This document shows, in pieces, positions 12,200 to 24,352 of a stretch of 64,000 nucleotides of DNA. The DNA is from Culex pipiens pallens (Eukaryota > Arthropoda > Insecta > Diptera > Culicidae). Each line of letters opens with the position of its first letter. Position 1 is the stretch's first letter. The translations under genes were made by a program, and so were the position numbers. The notes beneath the pieces were generated by a model. That model worked only from the letters and a program-made list of their open reading frames with translations. It did not search any database and had not been told where the DNA came from. Where the stretch lies: assembly GCF_016801865.2 (NCBI RefSeq), contig NC_068938.1, positions 83,898,886-83,962,885 of the forward strand, written 5' to 3'.

Positions 12200-15162
12200 G
12201 GTAAGTTAAACATATTTTTTAAGCATAAGATTTTTTTAATGAATCTGAGATATTGAGATATTATGAGATATTTTGGTTATTTTTGGTAGTAGCATATCTG
12301 CCTCTAATGTCCTAATATGTTTTGCTGTTTTTTTTTTTTCATTTTACCGTTGTTATAAAGTTATTTTCAACTTTATTTTTACAAAAAAAACTAAACTATT
12401 CTTCTTATAAATTTTCTTTATCATAAATTGAAAGTAATTTTTATGCCTTAATCCTGCTTAGTTTGATTTTTTATTGGTGGCTTAAGGCCTATTTTACAAC
12501 GCTAAAAAAATCATATTTTCATTACATTTGCTATGTTTTTCGAGCCTAAATCATAGAATTAGCAAAATACTATTAACGTGAAGACTTCCATCATTGTCAT
12601 GATTTTTCATTCAAAGTTATAAATTTTGCGTCGCTTTCCATATTTTGAAAAAAAAAATCCTTCAACAAGTTGTTTAGAATAGTGCCCCACACATGCTGAT
12701 TCCTTTTGGTAACGATTATCCCATTCCTTGTAAAGTTATGGAAATCGTCATTAATCAATGATTGCCAACTAGGACGTCAATGACTGTGCCACAAAACTAT
12801 ATAAATTTTGAAACACATTTGATTTAGATCAAAAATTCTTTCAGTGGCTTCAAGAAGGCAACAACCGGCACATGCTGATTCCTTTTGGTGCTGACATTCG
12901 TTAAATTGAATTTAATACAGAATATTTTATAGTGATGATCAACTTTCTTCGAAAATGATCAACGGCATCACCTTAAGAGCGAGTCCACGAACAGGGCATA
13001 CCCCTTTGTATGGGACGTCGTTTGGACCTCACCAATCTGCCAGAAATTTTCAGGGGTTGTTTGTACATATAAAACTAGCATCTGGCCAAAATATGAGCAC
13101 TCTAGGTCAACGGGAAGTGGGGCAAAACGGGACACAAAGTTTGAAGGTTCAAAAACGTAAAAAATCTTTAAAAGGCTATAACTTAGGCAAAATTCAATTT
13201 AATTTCAAAATTCAACATGCATCTTGAAGGGCTTCAAAAATGCAACAAAATGCAGGGTAGAGCATCCCAATTGGTTAATTCTAAAGGGAGTTATTGGCAT
13301 TTTAGTGCAAAAATAGCATAATTTTCAAACTGAAATAAAAAAGTGTTCCATCCAGATATCAACTCGGATCGACCTGCAGCTTGTAGGGGACATCTGGGAC
13401 TACCATTTGAGACTGAGACCGCTTTGGGTAAGGCAGTTTAACATATTGAATAGACACTTTTACTTTTAGTGAATTTTTTGGTAGTAAATTTTTGCTCGGA
13501 GGACCCCTTAGATCCCATTTTATGGTGATAATTTTATCACCCCATAAGCATTTTGACAACCAGAACTATTTTGCAAATTCCGAGCGAACAAGTAACTATT
13601 TGGCAAACCCCGCAGTGTTAAAAGGTAGCGGAGAAGGCCAACTATTGTTTAACATTTCGAGTTTTGTGAAAAAGTTACCTGTTGACTCGAAATTTGCAAA
13701 ACAGCTCCAGCTGTCAAAATGCTTATCCGCCCTTTTCTCGTGTTGCTCCAGATTTCAATTTAAACGTGTTTTTTTTTGTTTTTTTTTTTTGTGCTTTGGA
13801 TTTTAAATGAACCACAATTTGTAATGCAGTGTGATTCAAATTTAATTAGTTTTTTACAAATATAATTCTCTTATAAATTTTTGTATGAGACATGACTAGA
13901 AAATCTTCAAAATGTTTTTGAAAATTTCTGAAAAAAATAAATCGCAACAAATAAAATGATAACAAACAATGTACAAATTTTAAGTTAAGAGTAAGTTAAG
14001 AATTTCATGTTTTCTATAAAATATTTTTTGTAAATAATCCTTAAGTTACCAATTGCGGAAATTTGAGACCACACTCTGAATACTACATCAGACTTTTGAG
14101 TAATAAATTTGGAAATTGGTGTATTTATTTTTGTGTTCTGTTCATGTTTTTTATCAAAATGTCTTAACTCGATTCATTTTTCCAAATTTAAAATCATAAA
14201 TACGTACGTAATTTTAACCATTTTCCCTAATAAGCAAATTTTATGCTGATATTTGCAAATATAAATTTTAATGCTTTTAAATGCTTATCAATTACTATGT
14301 ATTGAACTGTGCATCTATTTCCACAACCAAATCTGAATGTCAAGACCAAATATGTTTTTTTTTTAATTTCGGGAATTCCCGGGACAAAATATGACAATTC
14401 CTTGTTTTGGAAAACATCCTGGTAATTTTGTGCCGGGAAATCCCGGGATGGACGCACTACTAAAACATTCTTTGCCTATTTGCTGTTTTTGATAATTTTT
14501 AGGTAAGTTTTTTTGGGTTTTTTCACATTTTTTTATATTTAAATTTAAATTATCAGCATTTAAGTCGCAACACAATTCAGTCTAGACTTGTTGTCTTATT
14601 TTTGATTATTAAGCCTTCAACATTCAAAGTCTGAATTTTCAAAAAAATATTTTTTATTCAATGTTGGGAAAATGATTCTTTTGACCATACGAAAATTATA
14701 TGCTAGTTTTGGAATTTTGGGTCATATATGACCCATCAGGCCTTAAAGGGTTAAGCCTGGCCCTTAAACTACTCAAAAGTGATTTATAATTTCTAAACCC
14801 AAGATGTCAGACAAAACAGCGGTGATGAACTATTGAGAAAAAAATTGTTGGTTCAAAAGGCAATCAACCATTCAAATTTGGCTAAAATCTAGTCGTAGAA
14901 GTCAAACTTGATGTTTAAAGTGAAAAAATAAAAGAACACATATTTTTCATTATTTGATTATTCGATATCCCATACCAACTTTTTTCAACTGGAACTTTGT
15001 TCCATAAAATAAATTAATTCAAACTCCAGTTGATTAAACCCACCATGAAAAATCACTGTGACGCACCACCTAGAACATCATTCAGCACTTGATCTTGTAA
15101 CAAACTCCAGCACAGAAAAAAAAAACATCAAACAGCAACCATCCTCTGAATGACTGAACGCT
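12200..15162. other. AT-rich repeat relics, no gene
   Basis: 12690-13350 belongs to a dispersed repeat also seen at 51314-51720. The shared landmarks are attatcccattccttgtaaag and gaaatcgtcattaatcaatg. 13360-13800 contains further repeat-like sequence around ggaccccttagatcccattt. 14365-14450 has the cccgggaattcccggg signature of the hAT MITE at 38403. The rest is low-complexity AT-rich DNA. Open frames are short and unconvincing. Confidence 0.5.
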
Positions 15163-18100
15163 GCTGCGCAAGGTGTTTAACCGTTTTTATTCTCCTAATT
15201 AAGATAGAAACGAACAGATTCACGGAAAATACTCCCCAAGCGACTAGCGACTAAGCGCACGAGAGGGACGAGAGAGCGTTAAAAAACAAACTGCCCAAGT
15301 TGTAATTAAAACAAAACACAAAAATCCCTCAAAAGCAAGAAGCCCAACTTTTGAATCACAGTGATTGCACCACCGACCGTTTCGGATGACCCGATGTCTT
15401 CAGGAAGGCGCTACCGAGTGACCCAGGGGGCGAATAAAACTCGACCCCGCGGTCGATCCGGGTTTGATTGCTTCCCGAGAAGTTGTAATCAAGGCTCGGT
15501 TCATCCAGGGTTAAGCCTGAACCAATTAGAACACAATTACGCGAGAGTGACCCAGCATTGATTCCCATGGGGACAGGAACCGGTTTCCAAAGAAGCGACG
15601 GTGCCAAAACTGTGCCAAACACCTGAGCCAGCGATTATTTTATTGAGCGCCTGTGCGAACTTTAAATTGTATTATTTTTCAATTTAATCGTAATTTATAG
15701 TTCAATTGAGTACGGTTGATTGAAATTGCGCCTTAATACGACTGGTTCAAGCGCGAAGAGAAGCGACCTCTGCCAGGGGGTCTCGGCGAGAGGTATTCAA
15801 TTTGCCGTTGCCCGTTGAGGTGGGTGATGATAGGTTCTTGCTATTAGCTACCCTATGCATTACTGGCTAAAGGAAAAATCGGTTGTGCGTTTCCAATCAC
15901 TTGATAACTGCCTAAACGGCGATACCACCAACGGTGAAGGCGTAGCGTGCGAATAGTGGGAAAGTAGTGAGCAATTCTCTACAAAACCGGCCGATTTCGA
16001 CCATTTTTATTTTTTGTATTTTTTGATTTGGCTCAAACTTTGTGGGGGCCTTCCCTATGACCAAAGAAGCCATTTTGCATCATTAGTTTGTCCATATAAA
16101 TTTCCATACAAATTTGGCAGCTGTTCATACAAAAATGGTACGTAAATATTCGAAAATCTGTAACTTTTGAAGGAATTTTTTGATCAATTTGGTGTCTTCG
16201 GCAAAGTTGTAGGTATTGTTAAGGACTATTTAGAAAAAAATAGGTACACGGAAAAAAAAATTTCCCGATTTTTTTATTAACTTTTTTTTCACAAAAACTC
16301 AAATTCCCAAAATACATATTTTTTGATTTTCGAGATTTTTTGATATGTTTTAGGGGACAAAAATCCGCAACTTTTGAGCTATAGAGAAACATGGTCAAAA
16401 AATCTGCCGCCGAGTTATGATTTTTTGAAAAACTGGTGATTTTTGGAAAAAATCGAAATTTTATACATAAAATTTTTTTGACCTCATTTTTTTATGCAAA
16501 ATTGAACTTGCAATTGAAAAGTACTTTACAGATTTTTTGATAAAGGGCTCCGTTTTCAAGATATAGCCACCGAAAGTTTGATTTTAGCGAAATATTTGCA
16601 GTTTTTCGATTTTTAAAAATAGTGACCATGAGTGACCATTTCTAAAAATATTTTTTTTGAAAAGTTCAGAAAATTTGCTATAAAATTGTCTAAGAGACAT
16701 TGAAGATTGGACCTCTGGTTGCTGAGATACAGCGGCTTAAAGAAAAAGAAACACGAAAATTGAAGTTTTCTAAGTCTCACCCAAACAGCCCACCATTTTC
16801 TAATGACGATATCTCAGCAATTAATGGTCCGATTTTCAATGTTAATACATGAAACCTTCGTGAAATTTTCCGATCTTTTCGAAAAAAATGTTTTGAAAAA
16901 AAATAAATCAATACTAGCATTTTTAATGGGCATAATATTCAAAGTTTGGCCCTTTTAAAATGTTAGTCTTGATTTAATTTTTTTCAAAATATTTTTTTCG
17001 AAAAGATCGGAAAATTTCACGAATTTTTAATGCATTAACATTGAAAATCGGACCATTAATTGCTGAGATATCGTCATTAGAAAATGGTGGGCTGTTTGGG
17101 TGAGACTTAGAAAACTTCAATTTTCGTGTTTCTTTTTCTTTAAGCCGCTGTATCTCAGCAACCAGAGGTCCAATCTTCAATGTCTCTTAGACAATTTTAT
17201 AGCAAATTTTCTGAACTTTTCAAAAAAAATATTTTTAGAAATGGTCACTCATGGTCACTATTTTTAAAAATTGAAAAACTGCAAATATTTCGCTAAAATC
17301 AAACTTTCGGTGGCTATATCTTGAAAACGGAGCCCTTTATCAAAAAATCTGTAAAGTGCTTTTCGATTGCAAATTCAATTTTGCATAAAAAAATGAGGTC
17401 AAAAAAATTTTATGTATGAAATTTCGATTTTTTCCAAAAATCACCAGTTTTTCAAAAAATCATAACTCGGCGGCAGATTTTTTGACCATGTTTCTCTATA
17501 GCTCAAAAGTTGCGGATTTTTGTCCCCTAAAACATATCAAAAAATCTCGAAAATCAAAAAATACGTATTTTGGGAATTTGAGTTTTTGTGAAAAAAAAGT
17601 TAATAAAAAAATCGGGAAATTTTTTTTTCCGTGTACCTATTTTTTTCTTAATAGTCCTTAACAATACCTACAACTTTGCCGAAGACACTAAATTGATCAA
17701 AAAATTCCTTCAAAAGTTACAGATTTTCGAATATATACGTACCGTTTTTGTATGAACAGCTGCCAAATTTGTATGGAAATTTATATGGACAAACTAATGA
17801 TGCAAAATGGCTTCTTTGGTCATAGGGAAAGGCCCCCACAAAGTTTGAGCCAAATCAAAAAATACAAATAAAATCCATTTCCGGTTTTGGTAGAGAATTG
17901 CTCTAGTAGGTTTTACTCTAAAATGTAATAAGAACAAGATTGAGATTGAATCTCTACAGGTATATGTTTCAGTTTAAGTTTTTCGAAGATTATTTTTAGC
18001 AACTTTTGGCCTACAAAATTATAAGAATATTTTATTTTGTAATTTTTTTGCATCGCAAAATCCAAATGTGCAAAAACCGCCTCCGATCGTCAGCACCGAG

Positions 18101-18998
18101 GTGTCCCACGAACAGGCATTCTTCGCCACGGGTTGCACCAACGGAGGCTGCTGCGGCAGCCACTCAATTATGATGACCATCATCAGCGATTGTCGGATTG
18201 CCCGATCGGGACGATCAAGATGTTGTTACCGTACCTTCACTACCGCGCGCGCGGAGACTTGCCCTCGCGGTGGTGCACCGCGGCTAATCATCATCCACAC
18301 TTTAGTCTATACAACTCGGTCTACTGGAGGTGCCTGCTGGGAACATAAAACGGTACGGTGCCCAACGTGGCCGGACCGTTGCCGGCTAAACCAATATTAA
18401 AATCGTATTAAAAAGGCATAGAAAAGCGTTCTTTATCGCCGCCGGACCCTGCAATCTGGCTAGGAGTCGATCGCGCTAAACAGAGATTACACACGGCAGC
18501 AGTTAGCTAAGGAAGACCCCGGCCTGAACCTGATACCGATATCACGAAGTAGTCGAGTTAACCCGCGCAAAATTATGATGATTCTCTAATGGCCGTTGCC
18601 ACTTACCGGTGTGGGGCATTTCTTCGGGAGGGTACTTGCTGCTGCAGGTCGTCGCTATTCCGATCCAAAACGGCGACCGTCGGCGTTGTGGGATATCTGA
18701 AATCAAAGTGGATCGAATGAGCACAGGCGTTTGGCTTATGGTGACTGACTATGGTAAAGAGAGCCTCGTTTTAAAGGGGAAGGCATGGTGAATTGTTTTA
18801 ATTTATTCTAATGGCCGTTTGATGAGTATCATTAGGCGCGGGTTTCAACGAACGGGGTGGTTTGGTTTTGAGCTTCGAGGGTGGCTGTTACGCTACCTAA
18901 AGCAGGGATAGACAGCTGCTGGTGGTGAGGAACCAAATTTTTACAAACTAGAAAAATTTCTGAGATATTTTTTGGAACCTCTGAGGCTTCAGAAACCT
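15163..18998 (+). repeat. Direct duplication, copy B, interrupted by a palindrome
   Basis: 15163-15968 and 17904-18925 match copy A (1-1807), and the segment to about 18998 weakly matches 4721-4782. Copy B lacks the hAT insertion of copy A but contains the 1935-bp foldback. High identity in non-coding DNA, with insertions differing between copies, is what one expects from two haplotypes or a recent duplication. No gene is supported. Confidence 0.9.
15969..17903. mobile_element. Long foldback element, about 0.95-kb arms
   Basis: The element starts gagcaattctctacaaaacc and ends with the near-exact reverse complement. The inverted match runs almost without interruption to a small centre at about 16925-16955. 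Differences between the arms are few. It is flanked by TAGT on both sides (15965-15968, 17904-17907). Copy A shows the uninterrupted site at 781-784, which proves insertion. There is no coding capacity. A related, more diverged element lies at 61594-63570, and relics occur around 42030-42130, 46650-46760 and 47760-48600. Confidence 0.93.
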
Positions 18999-18999
18999 T

Positions 19000-20384
19000 C
19001 AACAAAACCACATTCAATCGGCCTCAACGACCCAAAGATTCTAATCTAATCGATTTGCACAAGTGGGCTAACCCCAAGCATTCCGTCCTTGCCGAGTTGG
19101 TGCAGCAAGCCAACTCCCTTCATCCCAACCCAGTACTGAACGCCTTTTAGTAGCGACCACCATAAAAACGCACTTTTCCAGCCCTCTCGAGTCAAGTCGA
19201 GCCAGTGATAAATATTAATGAAGAGCAAAGGTTCAACAACCATATCGTTGCCGGTGATATCCGTGGAACGCTTTCGCACCCCCGAAAAAAAACAAACCCC
19301 CCGACAAAGAGTTTCCTTTTTGTTTTGGACTGCAAAAGGGTAACCCGGATTTGCATAACCATGTCCTAATCTAAATACGCGTCCGCCGTCGCCGGCCGCT
19401 CGGGTTCGTCGCCTGTATGATTAATTAGGCTGGCTAAATCAATCATAAAAAGGCGCTTGAAATTTTTACGTATTTATTTTTTCGGGTTTCGCATAAAAAG
19501 TGAGCCTTAGAAGATTTCTGAAGGGGTTTTGTTTGCTCAGAGGGTTTTCTGAGTTTTATGGGTTTTCCGTATATTAAAAGGGTATTTGCTTAAAGTTTTA
19601 TTCGGCGTGGCAAAGGTTAGAACCAGGAATAACTGAGTATATGTACATTTTTGTGCGAGTTGATTTAATAGCAAATTCAGCTTAATCCACCGTCTGGTTT
19701 AGAACGTTTGCCATCAAAATTAATGAGATTTGCGCGGTTCTACGCACGGAACAAGCACGTTTGTTCTCGCGAGGCCATACTTCACGGAACCGAAACGTGA
19801 ACCGCGTAAACGAGCGTGCGATCCGTGCTAAATTGCGAATTTGTTAACCAAATCTCACTCACTAGGAGCCACCCGGAGGTGCCGCTGCGGAAAATCAGCA
19901 ATTGTGTTAATGGGGCTTCCCCTTAAAGAGGCGTAGGCGTCACGCGGAACCACTAATGTGAACGGACCTCACGGTTGGCGCGTAATAATCAAATAATTTC
20001 CGCCACCACGGGGGCGGTTGCCAAAAGTTGGCCCCAAACTCCACGCAGCATTAAGGCGAACATGCTCGGCAATTACTGGGGGGGAGGTACACCGTCTTCA
20101 CGGTCACGGCGGCGGCGTTTTGTTTGTTCGCGGTACTTTTTCGCGACAACGATACAACTGGAGCTCCCCCGTTCCCCCGGAACACAACGGAACCGGTCAT
20201 GGTTTTGTCGAACGGAATCAGCAAAACATACCGCGGTTGTTGTTTTTTGGGGAAAAGTTGCTGATTAAAATTCAGCTTTGAGGGACGAAAAATAAACACG
20301 CACAGCTTTTTTGAGGACTTCATTAGGAGATATACCGTAGTGTTGAGTGGTTCTGAAGCAATGTGAGATTGTTCATCTTCACCG
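19000..20384. other. Unique island without a recognisable gene
   Basis: Mixed-composition, CG-containing DNA. 19380-19460 and 19700-20030 include homeodomain-type attaat cores and several short inverted GC words (for example acggaacc with ggttc). Open frames at 19975-20323 overlap on both strands and carry no domain I know. It could be regulatory. Confidence 0.4.
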
Positions 20385-20560
20385 AATCAGAATATCGTCG
20401 TACATCCCGAAATCATGAATTTTGATCATGAATTTGAGAAACACGAAAGAATATATTGACGTTTATAGTGCAAATGCACTTTACTCATGAATAAGTTCCT
20501 TCGTGGTTCTCACATTCATGAACAATATTCACGATTTCGGAAATTGATTCTTTTCTGTGT
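20385..20560. repeat. Diverged copy of the acggagaaaa foldback family
   Basis: Opposed arms with cgaaatcatgaattttgatc and catgaacaatattcacgattt resemble 51138-51313. The centre contains gtgcaaatgcac. Diverged, with unclear ends. Confidence 0.5.
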
Positions 20561-21069
20561 AAACAAATCTTAAGCTGTCGGAAATTTCATTTCTTCTACA
20601 CTGCAAATGCAAAATTTTAAAGTTTTAGTGTAAAGAGTTGTAAAGTTGTAAAGTTTTAGTGAAAAGAAAATATTTTTACCCATTTTCGTCATTTTCCCGT
20701 TTAAGCCCACGGCGCGTCCCAAACCCCAGTTTTTATTTTAAATCATATGTATTATCGTGATAGTGGATATTAAATCTTTGGATATGTTATGTAAAATATT
20801 ACAAGGAATCAGGGAAAAATATGTTCAGATCTGAGCTCTTTAATCCCGAGACCTTCAAATTAGCAAAATGAACCTTTCATATGTCCTTTTCAAATATTCA
20901 GCTAGTTTTTCGGACCTCAACATATTTTTCCTGAAAAGCCCAACTAATTACCTCTTTTTTAAATCATAAGTAAATCTTTCCCAGTTCCTGAGGGGAACAC
21001 CCTTGAAGAGTATCGGGGCCGGCATTTACAAAGCGGATTCAGTGGCAGTTTGTAACTCAACTAATGTTA
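20561..21069. other. AT-rich stretch, nothing recognised
   Basis: Low-complexity, AT-rich DNA with a short repeated aaagttgtaaagttttagtg at 20620-20665. No gene or element ends seen. Confidence 0.5.
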
Positions 21070-21270
21070 ACATGTTAAGGTTAATGTTAACATTCCATAG
21101 GTCGCTTTCCTACGGTGTCGTTGATAAGGTCCAATATGTGACAATGCACTACCTTCACTAAGCAAACGAATCCCGAAGAGAAACGATCACCTGTTGTGTT
21201 GGTCCGAGCCGGTATTTGAACCCTGATATTCCGCTTACGAGGCGGAAGCGTTACCACTAGGTCGCCAAAC
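21070..21270 (-). repeat. SINE with tRNA-Thr-like head
   Basis: On the minus strand 21270-21200 reads as a tRNA: A box around gacctagtggtaacgc, anticodon stem-loop ccgc-ctcgtaa-gcgg (CGT anticodon, Thr type) and B box gggttcaaatacc. The acceptor arms do not pair cleanly. The sequence continues into a non-tRNA body to about 21070. A second head of the same type is at 49283-49353. Together they indicate a tRNA-derived SINE rather than a working tRNA gene. Confidence 0.55.
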
Positions 21271-21535
21271 AAATAATACGGGTCTCATCATTTTGGCCAA
21301 AGAACTCTCATGACAATTTGGAGCACTTTTGATTTGGATACTTCCTGTTTGACTTGGAATCGCTGAATAAAGGTAACTTGAAATGTTTTGCAACATCGAG
21401 AAACATTTAATAATTGTTGATAATAAATAGTCAGAATAGTGTAAAAAAAAGCTGCATAAAGTCTGTCATTTGACAGACACTCAGTCAATGTTGCTGATTT
21501 CTCACGTCTCTCTTTCTCCATACACTGTCAGTTCA

Positions 21536-21900
21536 GTCAATCATCATTGTTTGGGCTGACACAGCAGGCTGGCAGTCTCAAGCTGGTACTGAACAGACTT
21601 TTTGAATAAAGCAATGAAAACAATAACAAACACGTTTTGTTTGGTTCTGTGCGTTGTCCCGAAGTCTGGTTGAATTTGGGTGCCGGAGTCCTATAAATAC
21701 AAATGTTTACGGTAGTCGGGCATGTCCGTGTGTCAAACGCGTTTCGCGTTTGTTTCATATGAAGAGTGACAACAATGCACGGAGTTTTTCCATCGGTTTT
21801 TATTGAATAACTCAGGATTGAAATCGAAAAACTGCACTGCACAAAATTGCGTTCTTAACTCAAATGCACGTGCGACACGATAGCACGACAACGACGAGGG
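21536..21900. mobile_element. Half of a TIR element, cgtgctatc family
   Basis: The minus strand starts near gtcgtcgtgctatcgtgtcg, then gagttaagaacgc and aacaaaacgtgtttgttatt. It matches 40111-41580 without that element's nested insertion. The second terminal repeat is missing, so this copy is truncated. Confidence 0.6.
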
Positions 21901-23698
21901 GCATGCTATGTGGTGAACTTTTTGCAGGCCTGACCAGGAGTTGGAATCGGACTCGGAGTCGCAAAATCTTCAGAAGCCACTCTGAGGCGAAGTTGGCTAA
22001 TTTGCAACAAATTTGTATGGGAGTTGTGGTTGAAGTAAGTATAGTCAGATGTTTTTGGAGAGTTGTAGAGCTAGCTAAAAGCATCATCTCCCACCACGTC
22101 ACGGTGGCCTTTCTCGGAAAATTTCCGCCTCCAATAAGGAAAAGGTGTTTTCCTTCTCGTGAAAGCGTGCCCAGCGCTCGTGAGCCCATTCTTAGGGGGC
22201 CATAGCCGCACCGCAAATAAAGCCGCCCAAAATCTCCATCGAACCGTCGCCGAAATGACGAAACACACTCACCTTTTATGTGCGGTACGCATATTTTCTA
22301 GAACATTAAACGTTCGCCGTGGGCGCCGTAATCGCGGCCGCGGCCAGTGTTTTGACGCCTTCCGTACGCACGTTCGTTATGCTAATTCGGCTCGGCCGGG
22401 CGAGCGCCTTAAAAGGCGTTAATTAATGAAATTATAATATTTTCACAGTGACCTGGCCCAGGCATAATCAGGTGCTGGGCACACTTCCGCTGGGAGGGGT
22501 TGCAAGGGGGTGGCTTCACGGTTCGATTGCAACCAGAGCGGCGGTTTCTATTTTGACACTCTGCTGACAGCTTGGAGTGACAAACTTTGAGGGTTGACAG
22601 GAGGTGTTTGCTGTGAATAGCAATCGAGTGAATCGGATTTGGAGCGGTTGAGTTGATTTAGGACATAATTTCTTGAGTCTTATCTAAAACCAAGCAGAGA
22701 TATCAAACATTTGTTGCAAAATGTGATTTTTATCATAACACATCTTATGCACCAGCAGCCGACGATCTTGGCTCCGGGTTATTCCCCAAAACCACGTGCT
22801 CGATAACGTCCACCCATTAGTTTTGAACGGTTTCCCCCCGAAGAAACGACTGTTAAATCTTAATGCGCGTTGAGGCTAATAATTTCCCCTCCGGTGCTGA
22901 TCCGATAACCATGCGAAATAATCGTAAATCCGCACGAGGGAAAGGTTCGCAACATCCCGGGGGTTGTGTGTTTTCGGGCTGTGTGGCCATTATAAAATAA
23001 ACGACAAATTTTTAGCCCGCTTAACAAGACGACGACGATGTCCTACTGGCTTCTTCCTGGGGGGACACTGATTGATCCAGCTCGCCGAACGCTGACAAGT
23101 CAACCGGTGAGCTGACGACAGGTTCCCAGTTCATTCAGAAAACCTCGATGTGGGAACCATAAGGAGGAGAAAATCGTGCCCGGGAGCGATCCAAAATCAT
23201 CGTCGAGAGAAGACAGAGCGAGAGCAAATAACATAAAGAAGGATGGATGTATAAATAATGAAATTAATGCGATGAAATCAGATAACGATTGATTCTTGAT
23301 GGGATGCTGGAAGCTGCCCGACCCCGCTGGAGAACCGACGGAAGAAAGCGTAGGCAGAGCACGGAGTTGGAAGCTTTTTTTGTGTTGTCTTCTTGGACGA
23401 TCATTTCTGGTTATAATATTTGGTTTGGGGTATTCGTGGCGCGCTTATTAATAGGCTGAGGTGCAACCATTATCTCGTAAGGGCTACCGTTTGTGGGGCT
23501 TGAAATATGATCCGGTTGATTGAGATGGCATCATAATTGGGCTCGGAAGCTGGGCCACCAAGCGCCAGAGGGGTTTATGGAAGCTGAAATGGGCTCATAA
23601 CTGTCTTATTTGATTGGGATAGGGCTCTACTAATATGACGTGCATTTTAATTTGTTGCATCCATTGACAGGTTCGAAAATGACATTCTGCACATCTAC
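21901..23698. other. Unique GC-richer island, possible regulatory DNA
   Basis: The longest compact high-complexity stretch of the left half. 22250-22500 is CG-rich, with atgctaattcgg and gttaattaatgaaatt homeodomain-like cores next to gcgccttaaaaggcg, a short palindrome. 22740-23400 is similar in texture. Overlapping short frames on both strands (21860-22422) have no recognisable domain. No element ends or internal repeats seen. Confidence 0.4.
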
Positions 23699-24208
23699 AC
23701 GGGGAAAAATCAGTTCCTAAAATCGTGAACAAGCGTTCATGAAATTCGGAACTACGAACAAAGTGTTCAATTTGTATGGTACGTGTAGAGAATACGACCA
23801 AACTAATAATAAACAAAAACATTCGTAGCAGAATTGATGTTGATAAGAAAAAAAGGTTTATTTGCAGACTTTTTAATTCCTTCAAGTGTATTTGGCATCA
23901 CTGCTATTGTTTGCGAGAAAAATGTTGACGTTTAGGAATAGGGAGCTGATGCGTATGCGTCTGACGTGAGAGTGAGAGCGCGTCACTCGCATGTGTCATT
24001 CTGTTGGAATAATTTGGAGATGACGGACGTGTGATTGTTTTTATGTTGTTTGGAAGAGATAAATAAATTAGATTTTGACGAGGATTTTGATCAATTTCAT
24101 GGTTTACTACAGTACGATTAAAAAAATGTACTATGGCATCAAACTTTTTGTTTGTGGTAACGAATTTCATGAACGCTTGTTCACAATTTTAGGAACTGTT
24201 TTTTCCGT
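23699..24208. mobile_element. Foldback MITE with a long central spacer
   Basis: The left arm (cggggaaaaatcagttcc, then gtgaacaagcgttcatgaaa) and the right arm (tttcatgaacgcttgttcac, then aggaactgttttttccg) are inverted copies of about 90 bp. The same arms make the compact hairpin at 51138-51313. Here about 330 bp of other sequence separates them, so the centre was probably an insertion target. Confidence 0.7.
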
Positions 24209-24330
24209 GACTTACACGATCTTAGGACCAAGACTAAATTTTGCAACAGAGATCAGTATTTTTGCCCAAAACGAGGATTCAAATAAGAGTGTTTTGAATA
24301 TCGATCCAATAAGGAGCTTACTTGTAAACG

Positions 24331-24352
24331 TCTCTCTCTCTCTCTCTCTCTC
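24331..24352. repeat. (TC)11 microsatellite
   Basis: Eleven uninterrupted TC units directly after aaacg. Confidence 0.98.

Noticed and set aside
1..18998. The two direct repeats as long terminal repeats of one retrotransposon
   Set aside because: No gag, protease, reverse transcriptase or integrase lies between them, no primer-binding site or polypurine tract was seen, and the sequence between is ordinary AT-rich DNA plus unrelated MITEs.
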